Shown here piece by piece: positions 28,730-38,906 of a DNA stretch of 64,000 nucleotides (positions are counted from its first letter, which is position 1; every line of letters starts with the position of its first letter). This stretch comes from Pseudonocardia sp. T1-2H (GTDB lineage Bacteria > Actinomycetota > Actinomycetes > Mycobacteriales > Pseudonocardiaceae). The DNA lies in the NCBI RefSeq assembly GCF_038039215.1, contig NZ_JBBPCL010000001.1, positions 2,480,001 through 2,544,000 on the forward strand. The letters are read 5' to 3'. The notes beneath the pieces are model-generated. The model made no database searches. It saw nothing but the letters and a program-made list of their open reading frames with translations, and was not told where the DNA came from. A program made the position numbers and the translations under genes.

Positions 28730-29817
28730 GCACGGCCCTCCGTCGGGACCCGCCGCGGGTCCCGGGCCGCGTGCCCTTCCGTGCCGCCGGGTTCTCCGCC
28801 GTGTGGCGCCCCCGCACGGCGCTGGTGATCGCCGTCGGGCTGGTCGTGCTCGTCCTCGCGATGGCCGTGAACATCGGCCGCGGCGAGTTCCCGATCAGCA
28901 TCCCCGAGGTCCTCGCGGTCCTGTCCGGCAGCGGCGACGGCGGCCAGCGGTTCATCGTGCTGGAGCTGCGGCTGCCCCGCTCACTGACCGGGGCGCTCGT
29001 CGGGGCGGCCCTGGCTGTCTCGGGCGCGATCATGCAGGCGATCGCGCGCAACCCGCTGGCCAGCCCGGACATCATCGGCATCACCTGGGGCGCGAGCGCC
29101 GCGGCCGTGGCGGTGATCGTGCTCGGCGGGTCCGCGGGCTCGGTCGTGGGGCTGCTCGCGACCACCGGGCTGCCGATCGCCGCCCTGCTCGGCGGCCTCG
29201 TCTCAGCGGCGCTGATCTACGGCCTGGCCTGGCGCAAGGGCGTGCAGGGCTTCCGGCTGGTGCTGGTCGGCATCGGGATCAACGCCGCGCTCGTGGCGCT
29301 GGTCAACTGGCTGCTGATCGTCGCCCGGATCTACGAGGCGGCCCGCGCGCAGGTGTGGCTCAACGGCAGCCTCAACGCCCGGGGCTGGGAGCACGTGCTC
29401 CCGGTCGGGATCGCGCTGGCGATCCTGGTGCCCGCGGCGCTGATCCTCGGCTTCGTGCTCGGCGGCCTCCAGTTCGGCGACGACACCGCCCGCGGCCTGG
29501 GCATCCGGGTCGACCTGGCCCGGACCCTGCTGCTGCTCGTGGCCGTCGGGCTGGCCGCGATCGCGACGGCGTCCGCCGGGCCGATCGCCTTCGTCGCCCT
29601 GGTCTCGCCGCAGATCGCGCAACGGCTGGTCCGCTCGGCCCGGCCGCCCCTCGGCGCGTCGCTGGTGATCGGCGCCGCGCTGACCGTCGTCGCGGACGTC
29701 GTGGCGCGGACCGCGTTCGCCGGGGTGGAGCTCCCGGTCGGCATCGTCACCGCCGTCCTCGGTGCCCCGTACCTGCTCTATTTGCTCGTTCGCCAAGGCC
29801 GGGAGGCACGCGCATGA
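28726..29817 (+). CDS. Iron-siderophore ABC transporter permease (FecCD family) 2
   Basis: A 363-residue permease overlapping the first by ATGA. LELRLPRSLTGALVGAALAV, ARNPLASPDIIGITWGASAA and SAGPIAFVALVSPQIAQRLV correspond segment by segment to the first permease, so the two form a heterodimer. About ten membrane segments are visible, after a basic N-terminal tail of about 30 residues. Confidence 0.92.
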   Translation: MSTALRRDPPRVPGRVPFRAAGFSAVWRPRTALVIAVGLVVLVLAMAVNIGRGEFPISIPEVLAVLSGSGDGGQRFIVLELRLPRSLTGALVGAALAVSGAIMQAIARNPLASPDIIGITWGASAAAVAVIVLGGSAGSVVGLLATTGLPIAALLGGLVSAALIYGLAWRKGVQGFRLVLVGIGINAALVALVNWLLIVARIYEAARAQVWLNGSLNARGWEHVLPVGIALAILVPAALILGFVLGGLQFGDDTARGLGIRVDLARTLLLLVAVGLAAIATASAGPIAFVALVSPQIAQRLVRSARPPLGASLVIGAALTVVADVVARTAFAGVELPVGIVTAVLGAPYLLYLLVRQGREARA

Positions 29818-30662
29818 CCAGCTCCACCACCGCCCCCGACGTGGACACCGCGCCGCACCCGCTCGCCGGCACCGCCCGGCTCCGGGCCGAGGGCCTCCGC
29901 CTGGGCTACGGCGACCGCGTGGTCGTGGACCACCTGGACCTCGAGGTCCTGCACGGGACGATCACGGCGGTGATCGGGCCCAACGGCTGCGGGAAGTCCA
30001 CGATGCTGCGCGCGCTCGGCCGGCTGCTGGCGCCGTCGAAGGGGCACGTCCTGCTCGACGGCCGGCGCATCGACCGGATGCCCACGAAGGAGGTCGCGAC
30101 CATCCTGGGCATCCTGCCCCAGGCCCCGAGTGCCCCCGAGGGGCTGACCGTCGGGGACCTCGTCGCCCGCGGCCGGCACCCGCACCAGACCTGGTACCGC
30201 CAGTGGTCCTCCGACGACGAGGACGCCGTCGCCGAGGCCCTCGAGTGGACGGGGATCGCGGACCTCGCCGAGCGCCCCCTGGACGAGCTGTCCGGCGGGC
30301 AGCGCCAGCGCGCCTGGATCTCGATGGCGCTGGCCCAGGGCACGGACGTGCTGTTGCTGGACGAGCCGACGACGTTCCTCGACCTCGCCCACCAGGTCGA
30401 GGTGCTGGAGCTGGTGCGCCGGCTGCACGACGAGGCGGGCCGCACCGTCGTCATGGTCCTGCACGACCTGAACCTCGCCGCGCGCTACACCGACCGGCTC
30501 GTCGCGATGAAGGACGGGCGGATCGTGAAGGCGGGGGAGCCCGGCGACGTCCTCACCGAGCGGCTGCTCTCCGAGGTCTTCGGGCTCGACGCCCGGGTCA
30601 TCCCGGACCCCGTGGCCGGCACCCCGCTCGTCGTCCCGATCGGAACGCGCCCCACCGCCTGA
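29814..30662 (+). CDS. Iron-siderophore ABC transporter ATP-binding protein
   Basis: A 282-residue FepC/FhuC-type ATPase overlapping the permease gene by four bases. Walker A is VIGPNGCGKSTMLRALG, the ABC signature is LSGGQRQRAWISMALAQ, Walker B is VLLLDEPTTFLDLAHQ, and the switch His is in VMVLHDLNLAARY. QTWYRQWSSDDEDAV is typical of siderophore ATPases. Confidence 0.94.
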   Translation: MTSSTTAPDVDTAPHPLAGTARLRAEGLRLGYGDRVVVDHLDLEVLHGTITAVIGPNGCGKSTMLRALGRLLAPSKGHVLLDGRRIDRMPTKEVATILGILPQAPSAPEGLTVGDLVARGRHPHQTWYRQWSSDDEDAVAEALEWTGIADLAERPLDELSGGQRQRAWISMALAQGTDVLLLDEPTTFLDLAHQVEVLELVRRLHDEAGRTVVMVLHDLNLAARYTDRLVAMKDGRIVKAGEPGDVLTERLLSEVFGLDARVIPDPVAGTPLVVPIGTRPTA

Positions 30663-30695
30663 GCGCGGAGGCGGGCCGCCGTGATCCACGGTCGG

Positions 30696-30701
30696 TAGGG
30701 T
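30696..30701 (+). promoter_or_regulatory. Probable -10 hexamer of leaderless ppk2
   Basis: TAGGGT ends six bases before the ATG at 30708, with no ribosome-binding site between. It indicates an independent leaderless promoter for ppk2 after the transporter operon. Confidence 0.4.
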
Positions 30702-30707
30702 TCCTGC

Positions 30708-31559
30708 ATGGCGAGCGTGCGGGACAGGTTCCGCGTTCCGCAGGGCCCGGTCGACCTCGCGGCGATCGACCCCCGCGGGCGACCGACCGGGCCGAAGGAC
30801 AAGGCGGCCGCGGCGAAGGCCGTGTCCGAGCTGGGCAGCCGGCTCGACACCCGGCAGGAGACCCTCTTCGCCGAGGGCGTGGGCGGCGGGACCCGCTCCC
30901 TGCTCCTCGTGCTGCAGGGCATGGACACCTCCGGCAAGGGCGGCGTGATCAGGCACGTCGTCGGCCTGATGAACCCGCAGGGCGTGCGCATCGCCTCGTT
31001 CAAGAAGCCGACGCCGGAGGAGCGCCGCCACCACTTCCTCTGGCGGATTCGCAAGCAGGTCCCCGAACCCGGCCGGATCGGCGTCTTCGACCGCTCCCAC
31101 TACGAGGACGTGCTGGTCGTACGGGTGGACGGGCTGGTCCCCGAGGAGGTGTGGCAGGCCCGCTACGCCGAGATCCGCGAGTTCGAGGCCGGGCTGGCGG
31201 CCGCGGGCGTCCGGATCGTGAAATGCATGCTGCACATCTCGCCCGAGGAGCAGGCCGAGCGGCTGCTGGCCCGCCTGGACGACCCGCAGAAGCGCTGGAA
31301 GTACAACCCGGGAGACCTCGACGCCCGCGCGAAGTGGCCGGCGTACCAGGAGGCCTACGCCGCGGCCCTGCAACAGTGCGACTCCGACGTCGCCCCCTGG
31401 TACGTCGTGCCGTCGGACCACAAGTGGTACCGCAACTGGGCGGTCGCGGCGATCCTCGCCGAGACCCTGGACGAGATGGCGCCCGTCTTCCCACCCCCCG
31501 ATTACGACGTGGCGACGGAACGAACCCGACTGCTCCGGCTCACGAACCCCGGGTCGTGA
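30708..31559 (+). CDS. ppk2: Polyphosphate kinase 2 family protein
   Basis: A 283-residue PPK2 that transfers phosphate between polyphosphate and nucleotides. Walker A is LQGMDTSGKGGVIRHV and Walker B is IGVFDRSHYEDVLVVRV. The lid region is KRWKYNPGDLDARAKWPAYQ. PAPWYVVPSDHK-type residues (here APWYVVPSDHKWYRNWAVA) close the domain. It neighbours the Pit/DUF47 phosphate genes, which suggests coupling to phosphate storage. Confidence 0.93.
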   Translation: MASVRDRFRVPQGPVDLAAIDPRGRPTGPKDKAAAAKAVSELGSRLDTRQETLFAEGVGGGTRSLLLVLQGMDTSGKGGVIRHVVGLMNPQGVRIASFKKPTPEERRHHFLWRIRKQVPEPGRIGVFDRSHYEDVLVVRVDGLVPEEVWQARYAEIREFEAGLAAAGVRIVKCMLHISPEEQAERLLARLDDPQKRWKYNPGDLDARAKWPAYQEAYAAALQQCDSDVAPWYVVPSDHKWYRNWAVAAILAETLDEMAPVFPPPDYDVATERTRLLRLTNPGS

Positions 31560-32044
31560 TCTCCCACCCCTGCGAGCCGCGGAGCCTTCCCCGTCGGGTC
31601 GCGGTCCTCCTGTCGGTTGCTGCGCTCGCGGTCGTTCTCGGGGGGTGCTCGAGCGGTGAGCCCGCTCCGGTCGCCCCGTTGCCGACCACGACCGCGGCCG
31701 GTCCGGACCACGCCGATCCCGACAGGGCCGCCTGCGCCCGGCACGCCGAGTCCGGCGCGCTGGTCCGCCGGGTCGTCGCCGAGATCGAGAAGGGCCCCGT
31801 ACTGCCGGCGGGGGTCGCGATCATCCTGGTGGGCAGTCGTTCCGGCTACGCGACGCCCGGTTCGACGGACCCCGCGCTCACCGCGGCGCTGCAGGAGGTC
31901 GGGGCCGCCATCGACGACCTCGACCAGCAGGGACACGCGAAGCTTCCGCCCGGCGGGGACGTCGCGACGAGCAAGGTGGCCCTGGACCCGGCCCGGACCG
32001 TCGCCGCCCTCGACGCCGCCGACGCGGCGTGCGCCGGGAGGTAG
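31556..32044 (+). CDS. Small lipoprotein of unknown function
   Basis: A 162-residue exported protein starting at GTG 31556, overlapping the ppk2 stop by four bases. A basic n-region and hydrophobic core (RRVAVLLSVAALAVVLGGCS) end in a clear lipobox. The mature part is short, with helical stretches such as SGALVRRVVAEIEKGPVLPA. I do not recognise a family. Coupling to ppk2 and convergence with the Pit transporter three bases downstream suggest a phosphate-related context only. Confidence 0.7.
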   Translation: MISHPCEPRSLPRRVAVLLSVAALAVVLGGCSSGEPAPVAPLPTTTAAGPDHADPDRAACARHAESGALVRRVVAEIEKGPVLPAGVAIILVGSRSGYATPGSTDPALTAALQEVGAAIDDLDQQGHAKLPPGGDVATSKVALDPARTVAALDAADAACAGR

Positions 32045-32047
32045 GCC

Positions 32048-33049
32048 CTACGTCAGGAGCGGGTGCAGGATCCAGAACGAGACGGCCGCGCAGAGCCCGG
32101 CGGCCGGCAGCGTCAGGACCCAGGCGACGGCGATGTTCCCCGCGACGCCCCAGCGCACCGCCGAGAGCCGCTTGGTGGCCCCGACCCCGAGGATCGCCGA
32201 GGTGATCGTCTGGGTCGTGGAGATCGGCGCCGCGAAGACGAACGCCGTCGTGTAGAGGATGGCCGACGCCGTCGCCTCGGCCGCGAACCCGCGTGGCGGG
32301 TCCAGGTCGATGATCCGCCGGCCCAGCGTCCGCATGATCCGCCAGCCGCCCGAGTAGGTGCCCGCGGACAGCGCGCCGGCAGAGATCAGGATGACCCACC
32401 ACGGCACGTCGGTGCCCTGGTGGAACCCGCCGACGACGAGCGCCAGCACGATCACGCCCATCGTCTTCTGGGCGTCCTGCAGGCCGTGGCCCAGCGCCAT
32501 CGCGGCGGCGGAGACCGTCTGCGCGAGCCGGAATCCACGGTTGACCTTCGTCGGCCGGCTGTCCTTGAAGATCCAGAGCAGCGCGATCATCACGATGCCG
32601 GCCAGCAGGAACCCGACGACGGGGGAGACCAGCATCGGGATGATCACCTTCTCCAGCACCCCGCCCCATTTCACGGTGTTGGCCGAGGCCAGCGCCGCGC
32701 CGACCAGGCCGCCGATGAGCGCGTGCGACGAGGAGGACGGCAATCCGAAGTACCAGGTGATCAGGTTCCAGATGATCGCCCCGATCAGCGCGCAGAGCAC
32801 CACGATCAGGCCGGAGAGGCCCTGTGGCGCCGAGATGATCCCGCTGCCGACCGTCGACGCGACCGACGTCCCGAGGAACGCGCCGAACAGGTTCATCACC
32901 GCCGCCATCAGCAACGCGGCCTTGGGGGACAGCGCCCGGGTGGAGACGGAGGTGGCGATCGCGTTCGCGGCGTCGTGGAAGCCGTTGGTGTAGTCGAACC
33001 CGACGGCGACGACGATCACCACCAGGACGGCGATGAGCTCGACGCTCAT
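32048..33049 (-). CDS. Low-affinity inorganic phosphate transporter (Pit family)
   Basis: A 333-residue polytopic PiT transporter (about ten segments). It carries the duplicated signature NGFHDAANAIAT near the N-terminus and a second copy, here TAFVFAAPISTTQTITSAIL and GLQDAQKTMGVI. Proton/metal-phosphate symport is the family role. It is 90 bases downstream of the DUF47 gene, its usual partner; that gap contains a small hairpin (GCTCGC-TTC-GCGAGC, 33057-33071). Confidence 0.93.
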   Translation of the reverse strand: MSVELIAVLVVIVVAVGFDYTNGFHDAANAIATSVSTRALSPKAALLMAAVMNLFGAFLGTSVASTVGSGIISAPQGLSGLIVVLCALIGAIIWNLITWYFGLPSSSSHALIGGLVGAALASANTVKWGGVLEKVIIPMLVSPVVGFLLAGIVMIALLWIFKDSRPTKVNRGFRLAQTVSAAAMALGHGLQDAQKTMGVIVLALVVGGFHQGTDVPWWVILISAGALSAGTYSGGWRIMRTLGRRIIDLDPPRGFAAEATASAILYTTAFVFAAPISTTQTITSAILGVGATKRLSAVRWGVAGNIAVAWVLTLPAAGLCAAVSFWILHPLLT

Positions 33050-33139
33050 CGCACCCGCTCGCTTCGCGAGCTCGACCCGAACCGGATGGTCACGGTGCGG
33101 GGGCGCTGTGACACCGCTGCGCTCGCAGGCTCGCGCATG

Positions 33140-33778
33140 TCACGCTTCCTTGACGGCGATGCTCTCGACCGTGTTGGCCACCGTCTCGAACGCGTCCGCC
33201 GCGTCCTCGAGGGTGTCCACGACCTCCTTGAGCTTGATCACCTCGAGCACTTCCGACGGGTCCGTGATCGGGTGCTCGGGGGAGAGCAGGGCGGAGAGGA
33301 CCTGGTGGTAGGCCCGGTCCCCCTCGTCCTCCAGGGAGTTGACGTGGATCGTGTACTCGTGCAGCTGGTCCACCTTCTCCAGCTTGGGCATCGCCTCGGC
33401 CGTGGCCGCGGCGGCGCGCTGCAGCACGTCGACCTGGGTGGCCATCCCCGGCGGGAGGGCTCCGAGCCGGTAGAGCACGATCCGGTCCGCGGCCTCCTCG
33501 ATCGCGTCGACGACGTCGTCGAGGGAGGACGCGAGCCGGTAGATGTCCTCCCGGTCGAACGGCGTCACGAACACCGAGTTCAGCTTCACCATGATCTCGT
33601 GGGTGACGTCGTCCCCCGCGTTCTCGGCGTCCTTGACCCGGCGCGCGAAGTCCGCCCGCGCGTCGGGCTCGGCAGCGACCAGCTTCGCCAGCTCGTCCGC
33701 GGCGACGACGATGTTCTCGGCGGCGCGCGTGAAGAGCGGGTAGAAGCCACGCTCGTGCGGCGTCAACCTGAAGGCCAT
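33140..33778 (-). CDS. DUF47/PhoU-like Pit accessory protein
   Basis: A 212-residue all-helical protein. MAFRLTPHERGFYPLFTRAA opens the domain, and IYRLASSLDDVVDAIEEAAD and KEVVDTLEDAADAFETVANT carry the ExxxD/DxxxD metal-binding repeats of PhoU-like folds. Such proteins bind the membrane face of Pit transporters. It is transcribed ahead of the Pit gene. Confidence 0.9.
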   Translation of the reverse strand: MAFRLTPHERGFYPLFTRAAENIVVAADELAKLVAAEPDARADFARRVKDAENAGDDVTHEIMVKLNSVFVTPFDREDIYRLASSLDDVVDAIEEAADRIVLYRLGALPPGMATQVDVLQRAAAATAEAMPKLEKVDQLHEYTIHVNSLEDEGDRAYHQVLSALLSPEHPITDPSEVLEVIKLKEVVDTLEDAADAFETVANTVESIAVKEA

Positions 33779-33823
33779 GCGGGAGTTTCTACCTGTTCAC
33801 CTTCTCGACACGTTCGGCGGGCG

Positions 33824-34966
<1,143 letters not shown>

Positions 34967-35038
34967 GACCGCAGTGTCACATACCCGTGAGTAACTTGGT
35001 TCGGGACTCGCGGGCCAGCCGTGGCCTGGGCAGGCCGC

Positions 35039-35044
35039 TACGCT
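35039..35044 (+). promoter_or_regulatory. Probable -10 hexamer of leaderless hydrolase gene
   Basis: TACGCT ends six bases before the ATG at 35051 with no ribosome-binding site, consistent with a leaderless transcript. Confidence 0.4.
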
Positions 35045-35050
35045 GCACCG

Positions 35051-36130
35051 ATGCAGCGCCGAGCTCTGATCGGACGCGTCCTCGGCGGCGTCCCCACGGT
35101 CGCGGCGAACGTGTGGGACTCCACCGTCGCCGGCGGGGTCGCGGACCTGCGCCGGATGCCGCGCACCGAGATCGCGCGGGACCCGGGCGGGGTCCTGTAC
35201 CGCTACGACCCGGTCCCCGGCGCGGGCGAGCACGGCCCGCCGGTGGTCCTGATCCCGCCGCTCGGGGCCCCGGACTTCGCCTACGACCTGCGCCGTGGCT
35301 GCTCCCTCGTCGAGCACCTGCTGCTCGGCGGGCGCCGGGTGTACCTCGTGGACTACGGCCCGATCTCCTTCGCCGAGCGCGGCCTCGGCCTCGAGCACTG
35401 GGTCGACGGCGTGGTGCCCCGGACGCTCCGTCGGGTCTCCGACGAGGTGGGGGAGCCGGTCCACGTCGTCGCATGGTCGCTCGGCGGGATCTTCGCGATG
35501 CTCGCGCTGGCGGCGGCGAGCGAGGCGGGGGACCCGCTGCCGGTCCGGTCGGTGACGGTGATCGGCAGCCCCGTCGACATCGCGGCGGTACCGCTGGTGG
35601 CGCCGCTCCGCCCGCTCGCCGAGGTGGCCGGGGGCCGGCTCGTCTCGGCGCTCTACCAGGCCGCGGGCAGCTTCCCCGCCCCGATCGTGAGCTGGGCGTT
35701 CCACCTGGCCACGGTCGACCGGCTGTTCACGAAACCGTTGGTCGTGCTCTCCCGCCTGGACGACCGGGACACCCTCGCCCAGATCGAGGCCGTGGACCAC
35801 ATGATGAACAACATGCACGGCTACCCGGGTCGGGTGTTCGGGCAGCTGTTCCACCTGCTGCTGCGCAGCAACGACCTCGCCGTCGGCAGCCTCGACCTCG
35901 CCGGCCGCACGGTGAAGCTCTCGGCGGTCGACGTCCCGGCCCTGGTCGTCGCGGGGCGGAACGACGTGATCGCGCCGCTGAAGGCGGTGCACCGGACCGT
36001 CGAGCTCCTGTGCGGCTCTCCCGAGGTCCGGTTCGAGACCGCCCCGGGCGGCCATCTCGGGGTCCTGACCGGCCGGAAGGCCCGCACGACGACCTGGCCC
36101 GCGCTGGACGCGTTCCTCGACTCGCATTGA
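35051..36130 (+). CDS. PhaC-like alpha/beta hydrolase
   Basis: A 359-residue cytoplasmic protein resembling class III polyhydroxyalkanoate synthase/acyltransferases. PVVLIPPLGAPDFAYDLRRG is the oxyanion region and HVVAWSLGGIFAMLALAAAS holds the nucleophile elbow with Ser (synthases usually have Cys). The Asp is in ALVVAGRNDVIAPLKAV and the His in ETAPGGHLGVL. The Ser suggests a hydrolase or thioesterase rather than a polymerase. It is 16 bases upstream of the aldo/keto reductase. Confidence 0.82.
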   Translation: MQRRALIGRVLGGVPTVAANVWDSTVAGGVADLRRMPRTEIARDPGGVLYRYDPVPGAGEHGPPVVLIPPLGAPDFAYDLRRGCSLVEHLLLGGRRVYLVDYGPISFAERGLGLEHWVDGVVPRTLRRVSDEVGEPVHVVAWSLGGIFAMLALAAASEAGDPLPVRSVTVIGSPVDIAAVPLVAPLRPLAEVAGGRLVSALYQAAGSFPAPIVSWAFHLATVDRLFTKPLVVLSRLDDRDTLAQIEAVDHMMNNMHGYPGRVFGQLFHLLLRSNDLAVGSLDLAGRTVKLSAVDVPALVVAGRNDVIAPLKAVHRTVELLCGSPEVRFETAPGGHLGVLTGRKARTTTWPALDAFLDSH

Positions 36131-36146
36131 TGGGCACACTGGGGCC

Positions 36147-37124
36147 ATGCGCCATCTCGAGGACCTCGGCACCGCGTCCCCCTACTCCGTCATCGGCCTG
36201 GGCACCTGGCAGTTCGGATCCAGGGAGTGGGGCTACGGGGACGACTTCGAGGCGGAGGCGGGCCGGATCGTGGCCCGGGCGCGCGAGCTGGGCATCACCG
36301 TGTTCGACACCGCCGAGATCTACGGCTTCGGGCGCAGCGAACGGATTCTCGGCAAGGCCCTGAAGGAGAGCGGCGGGACGGACGGGCTGGTCGTCGCGAC
36401 GAAGATCTTCCCCGTCCTGCCGACGGCGGCGGTGGTGCAGCAGCGGGCGATCGCCAGCGCCCAGCGGCTCGGGGTGCGGACCATCGACCTCTACCAGGTG
36501 CATCAGCCCAACCCGCTGGTCTCCGACGGGACGACGATGCGCGGCATGCAGGCGCTCCGCGACGTCGGCCTGATCCGGGAGGTCGGCGTCTCCAACTACT
36601 CCTTGAAGCGCTGGAAGTCGGCCGAGGTCAAGCTCGGCTCGAGGCTGCTGTCCAACCAGGTGCAGTTCTCGATGGTCTCCCGCGCGCCGATGGCGGAGAT
36701 GCTGCCGTGGGCGCAGCGGACCGGCCACGTCGTGATCGCCTACAGCCCGCTCGGCCAGGGCCTGCTGTCCGGGCGCTACGACGCGGACCACCGCCCGACC
36801 AACGGCGTCCGGTCGGCGAACGCGATGTTCCTGCCGGAGAACCTGGACGCGGCCAAGCCCATGTTGGACACCCTGCGGGACATCGGCTCCGCGCACGACG
36901 CGTCGCCGTCGCAGATCGCGCTGGCCTGGACCGTGAGCTTCCCGAACGTCGTCGCGATCCCCGGGGCGTCGAGCGTCGAGCAGGTGGAGAGCAACGCCGC
37001 GGCGGGGGACATCCGGCTCACCGACGACGAGGTGGCCGCCCTGACGGCCGCCGCGGAGGCGTTCCAACCGGTCACCGGCTTCCCGGCGATCCCCAAGCTG
37101 GTTGCGGCCCGCCGGCGGTCCTGA
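36147..37124 (+). CDS. Aldo/keto reductase
   Basis: A 325-residue NADPH-dependent TIM-barrel reductase. The catalytic tetrad is visible: Asp in VFDTAEIYGFGRSE with Tyr just after, Lys in VVATKIFPV, and His in LYQVHQPNPLV. SQIALAWTVSFPNVVAIPGA is the cofactor-binding end. The substrate is unknown. It follows the hydrolase closely, so both are probably in one transcript. Confidence 0.9.
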   Translation: MRHLEDLGTASPYSVIGLGTWQFGSREWGYGDDFEAEAGRIVARARELGITVFDTAEIYGFGRSERILGKALKESGGTDGLVVATKIFPVLPTAAVVQQRAIASAQRLGVRTIDLYQVHQPNPLVSDGTTMRGMQALRDVGLIREVGVSNYSLKRWKSAEVKLGSRLLSNQVQFSMVSRAPMAEMLPWAQRTGHVVIAYSPLGQGLLSGRYDADHRPTNGVRSANAMFLPENLDAAKPMLDTLRDIGSAHDASPSQIALAWTVSFPNVVAIPGASSVEQVESNAAAGDIRLTDDEVAALTAAAEAFQPVTGFPAIPKLVAARRRS

Positions 37125-37217
37125 GTGTCCGGAATGCCGAGCAAAGGGCGTTTCGTGACGCAACGACAGTGACGTACGCCTGTCCATCAGGGACTGACGG
37201 GACGCGGCTCGCGGGTC

Positions 37218-37223
37218 TAGCGT
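37218..37223 (+). promoter_or_regulatory. Probable -10 hexamer of leaderless tmsA
   Basis: TAGCGT ends six bases before the GTG at 37230, with no Shine-Dalgarno sequence. A CTGACG element about 19 bases further upstream could act as a -35. Confidence 0.4.
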
Positions 37224-37229
37224 TGATCC

Positions 37230-38906
37230 GTGAGCTCGGTCGCGACGAACAGACAGGACGGTGCTCGGGCTACCCATGACGCCGTCGTGGCGGACCTGGT
37301 CCGCCGCTACCGCCAGGTACCCCGGGGCACCCGCGTCCGGCTCGGCAAACGGACGTCGAACCTCTTCCGCTTCGGCGACGCCCCGTCCACGGACGTCGTC
37401 CTCCTGGACACCTCGGCCCTGACCGGTGTCCTCTCGGTGGATCCCGTGGCCCGGACCGCGGACGTCCAGGGCATGTGCACCTACGAGACGCTCGTCGACG
37501 CGACGCTGGCGCACGGGCTGATGCCGCTCGTCGTCCCGCAGCTGAAGACGATCACCCTCGGCGGGGCCGTGACCGGGCTCGGCATCGAGTCGACGTCGTT
37601 CCGGCACGGCCTGCCGCACGAGTCGGTCCTCGAGATGGACGTGCTGACGCCGTCGGGCGAGCTGGTCACGGCCGCTCCGGGCGGCGAACACGCCGATCTC
37701 TACGACGCCTTCGCCAACTCCTACGGCACCCTCGGCTACGCGCTGCGGCTGCGGATCGAGCTGCAGCCCGTCGCGCCGTACGTGAAGCTGACGCACCATC
37801 GCTACGGGGACCCGGCCGCCACCACGGCCGGGATCGAGGCTCTCGCGGATCCGAAGGGTTCGATCGACTTCCTGGACGGGACCGTCTTCGACGCCGGCGA
37901 GCAGTACCTGACCGTCGGGCAGTTCGTCGACGAGCCGATGCCCGGCGCGCAGGTCTCGGACTACACCGGCCTGCAGATCTACTACCGCTCGTTGCAGCGC
38001 CGTCCGGTCGACCACCTGACCACGCACGACTACCTGTGGCGCTGGGACACGGACTGGTTCTGGTGCTCGCGGGCCTTCGGCGTGCAGAACCCGCTGGTCC
38101 GCCGGGTGTGGCCGGGCCGCTACCGACGCTCGGACGTCTACCGCCGGCTCGTCGCGCTGGACCAGCGGCACGGGGCGAGCAACGCGGTCCGCCGGGCGCT
38201 GGGACGTCCCGAGGAGGAGATGGTCGTCCAGGACGTCGAGATCCCGGTGGAGCGGCTGCCGGAGTTCCTCGAGGCGTTCGACCGCGAGGTCGGGATCTCC
38301 CCGGTCTGGCTGTGCCCGCTCCGGCTGCGGGGCCGGAAGGTCTGGCCGCTCTACCCGATGGAGCCGGACCGGCTCTACGTCAACGTCGGCTTCTGGTCGT
38401 CGGTGGCGATCGCCGGGAAGCCGGACGCGCACAACCGGTTCGTCGAGGAGCTGGTCGGGAGCCTCGACGGGCACAAGTCGCTGTACTCCACAGTGCACTA
38501 CGACCGGCACGAGTTCTGGGAACGGTACAACGGCGCGGCGTACCGTGCCGTCAAACAGCGGTACGACCCGGACGGTCGGCTGCCGGATCTGTACACGAAG
38601 GTCTCCGGGGCGGGGGAACGAGCAGATGAGTCAGAAGATGCGGGTCGCCGACGTGTTCGCCGGTGTGATCGGCGAGGACGCGCCGGTGCGGGTGATCGGC
38701 TACGACGGCAGCAAGAGCGGCCCGGACGACGCCGAGGTCGCGCTGCGCGTCGAGTCGCCGCGGGCGCTGGCCCGGCTGGTGTCGGCTCCCGGTTCCCTGG
38801 GCCTGGCCCGGGCGTACGTGACGGGCGAGATCGAGGTCGAGGGCGACCTGTTCGTCGCACTCTCCGCGCTCGCGGACGTCACGCTGCACTCGGTCTCCAG
38901 GGCTGA
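37230..38906 (+). CDS. tmsA: FAD-binding oxidoreductase of 10-methyl fatty acid synthesis (TmsA/BfaA), stop lost
   Basis: A FAD/FMN-binding oxidoreductase of the Rv0449c (TmsA/BfaA) type, which reduces the 10-methylene intermediate to a 10-methyl acyl chain. The FAD-binding segment is LKTITLGGAVTGLGIESTSF with SFRHGLPHESVLEMDVLTPS nearby. Recognisable homology ends at LPDLYTKV (about residue 460). The frame then stays open for about 95 more Arg/Gly-rich residues that are an out-of-frame copy of the tmsB coding region. One missing base in GGGGCGGGGG (38607-38616) would restore a stop overlapping the tmsB ATG. The start is GTG 37230. Confidence 0.85.
   Translation: MSSVATNRQDGARATHDAVVADLVRRYRQVPRGTRVRLGKRTSNLFRFGDAPSTDVVLLDTSALTGVLSVDPVARTADVQGMCTYETLVDATLAHGLMPLVVPQLKTITLGGAVTGLGIESTSFRHGLPHESVLEMDVLTPSGELVTAAPGGEHADLYDAFANSYGTLGYALRLRIELQPVAPYVKLTHHRYGDPAATTAGIEALADPKGSIDFLDGTVFDAGEQYLTVGQFVDEPMPGAQVSDYTGLQIYYRSLQRRPVDHLTTHDYLWRWDTDWFWCSRAFGVQNPLVRRVWPGRYRRSDVYRRLVALDQRHGASNAVRRALGRPEEEMVVQDVEIPVERLPEFLEAFDREVGISPVWLCPLRLRGRKVWPLYPMEPDRLYVNVGFWSSVAIAGKPDAHNRFVEELVGSLDGHKSLYSTVHYDRHEFWERYNGAAYRAVKQRYDPDGRLPDLYTKVSGAGERADESEDAGRRRVRRCDRRGRAGAGDRLRRQQERPGRRRGRAARRVAAGAGPAGVGSRFPGPGPGVRDGRDRGRGRPVRRTLRARGRHAALGLQG

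Noticed and set aside
29762..32044. A 760-codon frame through the siderophore ATPase and ppk2
   Set aside because: The middle is an out-of-frame shadow of two genes with intact Walker motifs. Only the last 162 residues, beginning at GTG 31556, are real (lipoprotein).
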